From positions 1-11,874 of the forward strand of contig DATHTK010000051.1 of the NCBI GenBank assembly GCA_035463295.1: a DNA stretch of 11,874 nucleotides, given 5' to 3'. Made by a program: the position numbers and the translations under genes. The notes under the pieces were generated by a model. The model searched no databases and was not told where the DNA came from. It was given only the letters and a program-made list of their open reading frames with translations. The DNA comes from DATHTK01 sp035463295. GTDB taxonomy: Bacteria > Actinomycetota > Rubrobacteria > Rubrobacterales > Rubrobacteraceae. Below, piece by piece: positions 5,866 to 11,873 of the stretch (position 1 is the first letter of the stretch; each line of letters begins with the position of its first letter).

Positions 5866-6141
5866 ATGAGAACTATAACGATCCGCTACACGGATTTTCG
5901 GGAGTGTCCGAATTGTGAGGGGCGGGGGGACGACGGCTCGTCGTGGCGCCCCTTTCCCTGCCGGAGGTGCAAGGGCAGCGGCAAGCTCGTCGCGGGGCTC
6001 GAGATCGAGGACTCGGTGGAGGGTATTCTTCCGCGCTCGCGCTACGACTTCACCGCGCAAGGCGAGGTCCACCTGCTCGACTTCGATGAGGAGGATCTAG
6101 AGGGGGTGGAGATCATTCGTCCGGCGAACCCCTGGGGTTGA
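5866..6141 (+). CDS. Small double-CxxC zinc-ribbon protein
   Basis: A 91-residue protein whose N-terminal half holds two zinc-knuckle motifs, CPNCEGRG (14-21) and CRRCKGSGKL (32-41). The CxxCxGxG spacing is that of the cysteine-rich domain of DnaJ and related proteins, but with one pair of repeats instead of four and no J domain. The four cysteines can bind one zinc ion. The C-terminal half (45-91) is acidic (LLDFDEEDLEG at 70-80) and has no motif I recognise. Zinc-ribbon proteins of this size often bind nucleic acid or a partner protein; which applies here is unknown. The gene appears to be leaderless. Its last 29 nt overlap the 3' end of the convergent membrane protein gene. The conserved-looking cysteine pairs make it a real gene rather than noise. 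Confidence 0.8.
   Translation: MRTITIRYTDFRECPNCEGRGDDGSSWRPFPCRRCKGSGKLVAGLEIEDSVEGILPRSRYDFTAQGEVHLLDFDEEDLEGVEIIRPANPWG
5872..5877 (-). promoter_or_regulatory. -10 box of the YdcZ gene
   Basis: TATAGT on the minus strand (plus ACTATA), 5 of 6 matches to consensus, lies inside codons 3-4 of the divergent zinc-ribbon gene. The predicted start is near 5865, giving a leader of about 28 nt containing the GGGAGGGAG ribosome binding site. No clear -35 box. Confidence 0.45.
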
Positions 6142-6565
6142 CGTGCGCCATCATCCGTAGCCCCTGGGCGAGCGCGGCGGAGATGCCTATCCCCAGGACG
6201 TCGAAGGCGGCTACCTGACCGTAGGTCGGCCTGCCGACCCGTTCCCCGAATCTCTGCTCGTAGCCCGAGGGATCGGGGATCGCGGCCCACTCGTACGCGA
6301 AGGGCCAGAGCGCCCACTCGACCAGCGTCGCGCCGAGGACCATCGCCAGCGCGGCGAGGACTCCCCGCCACCCGCCGCGGAAGACGAGCAGGAGGGCGAG
6401 GGCGAGAAAGACGAAGAATCTCGAGACGACGATGAGCTGCTCGCGTGTGATCTGCCCCTCGTAGACGCTCCGCCACGAGAAGACCGACGCTCCGAACCCG
6501 AAGAGGGCGGCGGCGAAGGTGCAGGCCACGGTCAGGGCGAGTAGAGATCCCCGGCTTCGCTCCAT
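6113..6565 (-). CDS. Four-helix membrane protein, unknown function
   Basis: A 150-residue protein that I cannot assign to a family. Hydrophobic segments at about 7-29, 46-62, 67-90 and 116-137 predict four membrane helices. Between the third and fourth lies a 25-residue polar loop (YEWAAIPDPSGYEQRFGERV, 91-110); the tail is hydrophilic. A perfect TATAAT box ends 7 nt before the ATG and no Shine-Dalgarno sequence is seen, so the message is probably leaderless. The gene follows bax1 on the same strand after 45 nt but has this promoter of its own, so it need not belong to the repair cassette. Its 3' end overlaps that of the zinc-ribbon gene by 29 nt on the opposite strand. Confidence 0.75.
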   Translation of the reverse strand: MERSRGSLLALTVACTFAAALFGFGASVFSWRSVYEGQITREQLIVVSRFFVFLALALLLVFRGGWRGVLAALAMVLGATLVEWALWPFAYEWAAIPDPSGYEQRFGERVGRPTYGQVAAFDVLGIGISAALAQGLRMMAHVNPRGSPDE

Positions 6566-6572
6566 GCCAAAG

Positions 6573-6578
6573 ATTATA
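6573..6578 (-). promoter_or_regulatory. -10 box of the 6113-6565 gene (leaderless type)
   Basis: A perfect TATAAT on the minus strand (plus ATTATA) ends 7 nt before the ATG at 6565, so the predicted transcription start coincides with the start codon. It lies in the 45-nt gap after the bax1 stop. No -35 match at 17 nt. Confidence 0.6.
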
Positions 6579-6610
6579 TGCCCCGGGGGATGCGAGCCTC
6601 GGCCTCGAGA

Positions 6611-7873
6611 TCAGGAGCTGCGGCTTCGGAGTGCGGCGAGCACGGCTTTCGGCATCAGCCGGCCTTTAAAGGGGATCACGCCGCTACCCACCGCTTCGGA
6701 GAGGACCTCAGGGGAGGCGCCGAGCTTCTCGGAGACGGCAACAAGTACTCGGTCTCCCCGGGCGCGGACCTCCCGGATCAGGGCGACCCGCTCCACGAGG
6801 GTCCGCTCGGACCAGAAACCCAGGATCTCCAGGTGCGCCCGCGCGCCGGACTCCGGGTGTCGGAGGGAGAAATCCGGGACGAGGGCGGCCTGTCTCTCGG
6901 GCACGACGAGGACATCGGTCCCGCGTTCGATCTCCCAGCCTCCGGTGTCCTTCGCCCGCCCCCACGCCCGGGCGAACGCTTCGCGCACGTCCTCGTGCTC
7001 ATCCTTCGGTCCCAGGTAGTGGCTCGCGAGACCGCTCGATTTCGAGTCCAGCTCCAGGCGCGCCTCCCGTCCTCTCCACTCCAAGTTCGCCGAGAGCCTC
7101 CATGGGGAGGTGAGGAGCAACCCCGGCAGGAACTTCGCCAGCCTCAGGCCGTACTTGCGGGTCGCGCCGAAGAGGGAGAGCGGGCCGTCGAGCCGGAGGC
7201 GGTAACCGGCGGAATCCCCGTTCGAGCTCCTGAGTGGCTCGAGGGCGTAGATGAGGCCGAGCAGCTTGACGTAGTGGAAGACGAGCCGGGCGTCCGCCTC
7301 TTCTCCAAGGTCAACGACGAGGTCGCGCGCCGAGTAGAGGACGCCCTGCGCCTGGGCGACGTTGTAGCGGGCGACGAGCTCTTCGGGGGAGGGTCTCTCG
7401 AAAGAGGCGAGGAGCTGTGCCCCCTGCCGGTCGGCGTACATGAGCGCCGCGGGATCCTCGAGGCGCGACTCCGAGGCGATCCGCGCGAGGACGTCGTCCC
7501 GGGTCGGGGTGTCGAGGAGGCCGGGCTCCTCGACAGGGAGTTCCGGCAGGGTGGCCGCGAGCTCGAAGACGCGGGTGCGGACCGTGTAGGGGTCGGCGTC
7601 GGTCGGCGCGACCCACTCGGCGCGTTCTTCGAGCAGCTTCGAGAGGGCGCGCACGATCCGGAAGCCCCGCCTCGCGTCGAGCCGGGGGCCGAGCTCCTCT
7701 TCCCGGGCTGCGAGCGCGCCTTCGAGGTTGGCGCGGGACCGGCCCAGGTGGCCGGCGTAGAGGTCGCAGAGTTCCGCGGCGACCTCGGCTACGCTCGGGT
7801 CTTCGGGTGCGAGGCGGTGCGGGACGAGCCGGCCGCGGCTGAGGCGGGCCATCACGTGCTCGCTGCGGAGCAT
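6611..7873 (-). CDS. bax1: Bax1/DUF790-family endonuclease
   Basis: A 420-residue DUF790 protein. In archaea this family (Bax1, binds archaeal XPB) is a structure-specific endonuclease that partners the XPB helicase in DNA processing, thought to resemble nucleotide excision repair. Recognisable blocks are YNVAQAQGVLY (170-180), DGPLSLFGATRKYGLRLA (229-246) with the following FLPGLL, and a C-terminal nuclease-like core with VPDF (332-335) and HLEILGFW (347-354), a PD-(D/E)xK-type arrangement in which Asp334 and Glu349 are the likely metal ligands. The lysine expected after the Glu strand is not obvious. The ATG overlaps the xpb stop in a TGATG junction, so the two are translated in coupled fashion and probably in fixed ratio. 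The ATG at codon 8 is an alternative start. Family assignment rests on recalled motifs. Confidence 0.85.
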   Translation of the reverse strand: MLRSEHVMARLSRGRLVPHRLAPEDPSVAEVAAELCDLYAGHLGRSRANLEGALAAREEELGPRLDARRGFRIVRALSKLLEERAEWVAPTDADPYTVRTRVFELAATLPELPVEEPGLLDTPTRDDVLARIASESRLEDPAALMYADRQGAQLLASFERPSPEELVARYNVAQAQGVLYSARDLVVDLGEEADARLVFHYVKLLGLIYALEPLRSSNGDSAGYRLRLDGPLSLFGATRKYGLRLAKFLPGLLLTSPWRLSANLEWRGREARLELDSKSSGLASHYLGPKDEHEDVREAFARAWGRAKDTGGWEIERGTDVLVVPERQAALVPDFSLRHPESGARAHLEILGFWSERTLVERVALIREVRARGDRVLVAVSEKLGASPEVLSEAVGSGVIPFKGRLMPKAVLAALRSRSS

Positions 7874-9288
7874 CAGGCGGGCGTCTCGCGGGTGGTAGTC
7901 GTCAAGCCCTCCTTGCGGCGGCGGGCGGCGAACTCCTCGCCCGTCTCGGAGGTGACGAGCTCGTAGAGGATGGCCCTCTTCCCGTCTTTCGGGCGTAGGA
8001 TGCGCCCCAGACGCTGGACGTACTCGCGGCGGGAGGCGCTCCCGGCGAGGATCACGGCGACGCCCGCGTCGGGGACGTCCACGCCCTCGTTCAGTACGTC
8101 TGAGGCGATGATCGCCCGGTAGCGGCCCTCGCGGAAGCGGTCCAGGATCTCCTTGCGCTCCTTGGCCGGCGTCTCGTAGGTGACGCCGGGGATCAGGAAC
8201 CGGCGGCTGAGAGCGTAGACCTCGTCCACGCTCTTGGTGAAGACTATGACGCGGTCGTCCCAGTGGCGCTTGAGGAGCGTCTCGAGCGTCGCGGTCTTGC
8301 GCATCGCGCCCTCCCGGATCTCGCGCCTGCGACGGGCAGCGAGCAGCGCCTCCCTGCCCGACGAGTGGCTCGTCGAGGCAACGAGGATAAAGCGCTGCCA
8401 GTCCTCGGGTGAGCGCACGACGAGCCGGTGTTTCTGGAGGAAGTCCCGGTATACCGCGTCGGCCTGGGCGTAGTCGAAACGCTCCTGGGCGGTGAGTTCT
8501 ATCGGGACGCGGACCAGCTCGTAGGGGGCGAGGTAGGTGCCGGCGAGCTCCTCCGGCGAGCGCCGGTAGACGACGGGACCCACGAGGTCGGGCAGCAGCT
8601 CGTGGCCGCCGTCGGGCCGATCGGGGGTGGCGGTGAGCCCTAAGGAGTAGGGCGCGAGAAGCATCTTCGGGATGATCGCGTTCTTCGGCGCGGGCAGGTG
8701 GTGGACCTCATCGTAGACAACGAGCGCGAAGCGGTCGCCGTAGCGCTCCATGTGGATGTAGGCCGAGTCGTAGGTCGTCACCGTGAGTGGGGTCACCTCG
8801 TGGTAGCCGCCGCCGAGGAGCCCGACGGCGACCGACGAGCCGAAGAAGTCCGTCAACACCGAGTACCACTGCTTGAGCAGTGCGAGCGTGGGTACGACGA
8901 CGAGCGTGCTCCGTCCGACCTTCTCGATCGCTCTTACCGCCACCGCCGTCTTCCCGGCCCCCGTCGGCAAGACGACGACGCCGCGCAGTCCCGTACCGGG
9001 GGCCCGACCTTCGCGCCAGGCGAGGAGCGCCTCGGTCTGGTACGGGCGGGGGGCGAGCGCGACGCGGGACTCAAGGGCGAGCCTCTCAAAGAGGGCCGCG
9101 CGGTCCTCGTGCGGCGTCCCCGCCTCACGCAGACGCAGGACCGTCTCGCGGTAGGCGCTCGCCGGGGCGCGCCACCGGCGGGTGCGTCCGTCCCAGGCGA
9201 AGGCCTCCGGTATCCCACCAGGGTCACGGGCTCCGGGAGGGATCCCTGTCGCCACCAGGGTTCCCGAATCGTAGAAGAGCTCTATCAC
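7873..9288 (-). CDS. xpb: XPB-type superfamily 2 DNA helicase
   Basis: ATP-dependent 3'-5' DNA helicase or translocase of the XPB/Ssl2 family, acting with the Bax1 nuclease encoded immediately downstream. The 471-residue product has an N-terminal damage-recognition-like region (1-80; MIELFYDSGTLVATG start, RWRAPASAYR 39-48), the Q-like motif RPYQTEAL (81-88), Walker A LPTGAGKT (107-114, Lys113), the DEVH box (193-196), motif III LTATP (218-222), motif V ASDVLNEGVDVP (395-406) and motif VI QRLGRILRP (425-433). I chose GTG 9288 over the longest in-frame start at 9480: the longer form runs through the divergent nagZ start and signal peptide with low-complexity sequence, while MIELxYxxGTLV is the usual family N-terminus, and a TATTCT box lies just upstream. 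The XPB RED motif position reads RPD (224-226). Confidence 0.92.
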   Translation of the reverse strand: MIELFYDSGTLVATGIPPGARDPGGIPEAFAWDGRTRRWRAPASAYRETVLRLREAGTPHEDRAALFERLALESRVALAPRPYQTEALLAWREGRAPGTGLRGVVVLPTGAGKTAVAVRAIEKVGRSTLVVVPTLALLKQWYSVLTDFFGSSVAVGLLGGGYHEVTPLTVTTYDSAYIHMERYGDRFALVVYDEVHHLPAPKNAIIPKMLLAPYSLGLTATPDRPDGGHELLPDLVGPVVYRRSPEELAGTYLAPYELVRVPIELTAQERFDYAQADAVYRDFLQKHRLVVRSPEDWQRFILVASTSHSSGREALLAARRRREIREGAMRKTATLETLLKRHWDDRVIVFTKSVDEVYALSRRFLIPGVTYETPAKERKEILDRFREGRYRAIIASDVLNEGVDVPDAGVAVILAGSASRREYVQRLGRILRPKDGKRAILYELVTSETGEEFAARRRKEGLTTTTRETPA

Positions 9289-9297
9289 GTCGAGGAA

Positions 9298-9303
9298 AGA
9301 ATA
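9298..9303 (-). promoter_or_regulatory. Possible -10 box of xpb
   Basis: TATTCT on the minus strand (plus AGAATA) ends 9 nt before the GTG at 9288. The predicted transcript would begin within 2-3 nt of the start codon, and there is no Shine-Dalgarno sequence. Weaker than the other leaderless cases because the box matches consensus at only 4 positions and spacing is longer. Confidence 0.35.
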
Positions 9304-9329
9304 CCCGAGACCCGGTCCGCTCTCAGCGG

Positions 9330-9335
9330 TAAACT
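9330..9335 (+). promoter_or_regulatory. Possible -10 box of nagZ
   Basis: TAAACT in the 76-nt divergent region between xpb and nagZ. The predicted start near 9342 leaves a leader of about 23 nt containing the ribosome binding site AAGGGAG (9354-9360). No -35 match at 17 nt. Confidence 0.4.
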
Positions 9336-9364
9336 GGCCCGGCCGGCGGCGGGAAGGGAGTAGC

Positions 9365-10513
9365 TTGGAGGGCGCGGGAAGTACCGTACGGTCCGGTTGG
9401 GTCTTCGCGTTGCTTCTACTGACGGCGCTCGTCGGCTGCTCGGCGACCTCGGAGCGGTCCCCCGGCGGGGCTGCCGACAACGGAGAGAGGACGGGGGAGG
9501 CGGTGCGAGCGGAGAGCCTGAGCGTGCGAGACGCGGTGGGGCAGATGTTCGTCGTGGCGATGGGCGGGACGGAGCCCGACTACTACGTGGAGAAGATGAT
9601 CCGGGAGCGCAATATCGGCGGCGTCATCCTCTTCGCGCACAACATGGAGAGCGAGGCTCAGGCGAGGGCGCTCGTGGAGTCGCTCCAGGAACTCTCGTTG
9701 GAGACGGAGCCCTCCATACCGTTGTTCGTCGCTGTGGATCAGGAGGGAGGGAAGATCGGGTCGGCCCCGTGGGTGACGCCGCAGCCCGCCGCCGCGCGGA
9801 TAGGGGCGCGCGGGGACGCCTCCGAGGCCCGCGCGGTCTCCGAGCAGATCGGGAGGGAGCTCCTGCGGGCAGGGGTCAACACCGACCTCGCGCCGGTCGT
9901 GGACACGGGGTTCGGAGCCGCGATCGGTCCCCGGTCCTACGGGGAAGACCCCGAGCTCGTCGCCCGGCTGGGGGCGGCGGCCGTCGAGGGCTTCGAAGCG
10001 GCGGGGGTCGTCTCCGCGGCCAAGCACTTCCCGAACCACGGCCCCGCGACCGCCGACTCGCACGAGAGCCTGCCCGTCGTCGACCACGACCTCGCGACGG
10101 TCCGCTCGGTCGATCTGCCGCCCTTCGAGGCCGCGGTCGAGGCGGGGGTGCCGATGGTCATGACCGGGCACCTTCTCTACCCGGCGATAGACCCGGAGAA
10201 GCCCGCTAGCCTCTCGGGCAAAGCTATGAGAATGCTGCGCGAGGAGGTCGGTTTCGACGGGGTCGTCGTCACGGACGACCTTGCGATGACCGCGGCGACG
10301 GGCGGCGAGCCGCCGGCGCGGGCTGCGGTCGAGGCGGTCAAGGCCGGGGCGGATCTGCTTCTGATCTCGAGCCCGCCGCAGCAGCAGGCCGACGCCTACG
10401 ACTCGGTGGTGGCGGCGGTCGAGAGCGGTGAGATCCCACGCGGGCAGATTCGGGCCAGCGTAGAGCGCGTGTTGCGAGTCAAGGGAGACTACCCGTTGTA
10501 CCGGGCGCAATAA
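9365..10513 (+). CDS. nagZ: NagZ-like beta-N-acetylhexosaminidase (GH3) lipoprotein
   Basis: Glycoside hydrolase family 3 enzyme expected to cleave terminal N-acetylglucosamine from peptidoglycan fragments, at the outer face of the membrane. The 382-residue product starts with a lipoprotein signal: Arg9, a hydrophobic stretch (12-23) and the lipobox LVGC with Cys25, followed by a Gly/Ser/Glu-rich linker to about residue 50. The barrel holds VDQEGGK (124-130), DLAPVVD (174-180), KHFPNHG (220-226) and the NagZ-type Asp231-His233 dyad in DSHESLP, and nucleophile Asp304 in VTDDLAM (302-308). The canonical KHFPGHG has Asn for Gly here. The TTG start at 9365 is chosen because AAGGGAG lies 4 nt upstream and it alone retains the Arg of the signal peptide. 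There is no second GH3 C-terminal domain, as in other single-domain NagZ enzymes. Confidence 0.9.
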   Translation: MEGAGSTVRSGWVFALLLLTALVGCSATSERSPGGAADNGERTGEAVRAESLSVRDAVGQMFVVAMGGTEPDYYVEKMIRERNIGGVILFAHNMESEAQARALVESLQELSLETEPSIPLFVAVDQEGGKIGSAPWVTPQPAAARIGARGDASEARAVSEQIGRELLRAGVNTDLAPVVDTGFGAAIGPRSYGEDPELVARLGAAAVEGFEAAGVVSAAKHFPNHGPATADSHESLPVVDHDLATVRSVDLPPFEAAVEAGVPMVMTGHLLYPAIDPEKPASLSGKAMRMLREEVGFDGVVVTDDLAMTAATGGEPPARAAVEAVKAGADLLLISSPPQQQADAYDSVVAAVESGEIPRGQIRASVERVLRVKGDYPLYRAQ

Positions 10514-10538
10514 GGTGCGTGGAGAACCGGGGTTGGGG

Positions 10539-10544
10539 TAGAAT
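10539..10544 (+). promoter_or_regulatory. -10 box of the ABC ATPase gene
   Basis: TAGAAT, 5 of 6 matches to consensus, lies 26 nt after the nagZ stop. The predicted start near 10551 gives an 87-nt leader. No strong -35 match at 17 nt, which may point to an activator. Confidence 0.5.
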
Positions 10545-10568
10545 GGCGCTGAGGACTTAGGGGCAGCG

Positions 10569-10584
10569 ATCCCTCAAGAGGGAT
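10569..10584 (+). other. Leader hairpin of the ABC ATPase gene
   Basis: ATCCCTC (10569-10575) and GAGGGAT (10578-10584) are perfect complements separated by AA; a realistic fold is a 6-bp stem with a CAAG tetraloop. It lies about 18 nt into the predicted leader and is not followed by a T-tract, so it is more likely a 5' stabilising or regulatory structure than a terminator. Confidence 0.45.
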
Positions 10585-10637
10585 GACGGGAAGAGTAGCC
10601 GGACGTAGGAGCGGCCGGTAGGGAAGGAGGACTTGGG

Positions 10638-11873
10638 ATGGCCGAAGTCACGTTGGAGGATGTGACCAAAATCTACGGCGAGGACGTGGTCGCCGTAAGG
10701 AGCATGAACCTGGACATCCCGGATGGCGAGTTCGTCGTCTTCGTGGGACCATCGGGGTGCGGGAAGTCCACGGCGTTGCGCATGATCGCTGGCCTCGAGG
10801 ACATATCGAGCGGCAAGGTCTTTATCGGGGACGAGGTCGTCAACGACAAGCCGCCGCGCGAGCGCGACATAGCGATGGTCTTTCAGAACTACGCCCTCTA
10901 CCCGCACATGAACGTCCGGGACAACATGGGCTTCGGCCTCAAACTCCGGAAGACAGACAAGTCGGAGATAAAACGCCGCGTGGAGGAGGCGGCGCGCATC
11001 CTCTCTATCGAGCACTTTCTGGACAGGAAGCCGAAGGCGCTCTCGGGCGGCCAGAGGCAGCGGGTTGCTCTGGGCCGGGCGATAGTGCGCGAGCCGAAGG
11101 CCTTCCTCATGGACGAGCCCCTGTCCAACCTCGATGCCAAGCTGAGGGTGCAGATGCGCACGGAGATCAGCAAGCTCCACAACCGCATCGGGGTCACCAC
11201 GATCTACGTCACCCACGACCAGACCGAGGCGATGACGATGGCCGACAGGATCGTGGTCTTAAAGGACGGTGTCGTCCAGCAGGTAGACCATCCTCAGCAG
11301 ATGTATGACCATCCGAACAACGTCTTCGTCGCCGGTTTTATAGGGAGCCCGGCGATGAACTTCATCCTGGGCCGCCTCGAGGAGGAGAACGGCAGCTACA
11401 CCGTTTCCTTCGGGAAGACCCGCATAACCCTGACCCGCGAAGAGATCGGGGAGGCCAAGGAGAGGGGGCACGACGTCGAGCAGTACTCGGGCAAGGACGT
11501 TGTGCTCGGCATCCGTCCCGAGCACATGGAGGACGCCGGGACCGAGGAGGCCGCCGCCATGGGCGGGGCGGAGGGTGCGAACACCCTGGAGATCGAGCCG
11601 CAGGTCATAGAGAGCATGGGTTCCGAGAAGTACATCTACTTCTCGCCGCCCAGGGAGCAGACCGTCCGCCTGGAGAGCATCGCGGAGATGACCGACGACA
11701 CGGGCGGCGAGGAGGAGGACTTCGGCGGCTCCGCCGATGACCCCGGCGGCAACCTGATGGTCGCCAGAGTCTCCCCCGAGAGCACCGCGAAGGAAGGTCA
11801 GAAGATGCAACTGGTGCTCGACTCGAGCAACATCCACCTCTTCGACACGGAGACGGAGGAGGCGATCTTCTAG
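10638..11873 (+). CDS. ugpC: Sugar ABC transporter ATP-binding protein, MalK/UgpC type
   Basis: ATPase subunit that powers a carbohydrate (or glycerol-phosphate) importer at the inner face of the membrane. In several Gram-positive bacteria one such subunit serves several sugar permeases. The 411-residue protein has Walker A GPSGCGKST (37-45), Q-loop Gln83 in VFQNYALYPHM, signature LSGGQRQR (135-142), Walker B FLMDEP (156-161), D-loop SNLD (163-166) and H-loop His193, followed by the MalK-type TOBE/regulatory domain with GIRPEHM (291-297). AAGGAGG (10624-10630) is a strong ribosome binding site 7 nt before the ATG. It stands without permease or binding-protein genes in view, and nagZ upstream is a separate unit. 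The C-terminal domain holds an acidic, Gly-rich insertion at about 351-372, making it some 40 residues longer than typical members. The symbol follows common usage; the substrate is not established. Confidence 0.92.
   Translation: MAEVTLEDVTKIYGEDVVAVRSMNLDIPDGEFVVFVGPSGCGKSTALRMIAGLEDISSGKVFIGDEVVNDKPPRERDIAMVFQNYALYPHMNVRDNMGFGLKLRKTDKSEIKRRVEEAARILSIEHFLDRKPKALSGGQRQRVALGRAIVREPKAFLMDEPLSNLDAKLRVQMRTEISKLHNRIGVTTIYVTHDQTEAMTMADRIVVLKDGVVQQVDHPQQMYDHPNNVFVAGFIGSPAMNFILGRLEEENGSYTVSFGKTRITLTREEIGEAKERGHDVEQYSGKDVVLGIRPEHMEDAGTEEAAAMGGAEGANTLEIEPQVIESMGSEKYIYFSPPREQTVRLESIAEMTDDTGGEEEDFGGSADDPGGNLMVARVSPESTAKEGQKMQLVLDSSNIHLFDTETEEAIF

Noticed and set aside
6578..7966. A 462-codon open frame on the plus strand opposite bax1
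   Set aside because: It is the mirror of the bax1 coding frame in high-GC DNA; its translation has no recognisable motif, and the minus strand encodes a clear DUF790 protein.
9416..10510. A 364-codon minus-strand frame opposite nagZ
   Set aside because: Arg/His/Leu-rich shadow frame of a complete GH3 gene; no motif.
10584..10600. T-box-like string (GACGGGAAGAGTAG) in the ABC ATPase leader
   Set aside because: It resembles the AGTA-bulge region of T-box leaders, but the leader is too short, I see no TGGNACC antiterminator core, and the gene is not an amino-acid gene.
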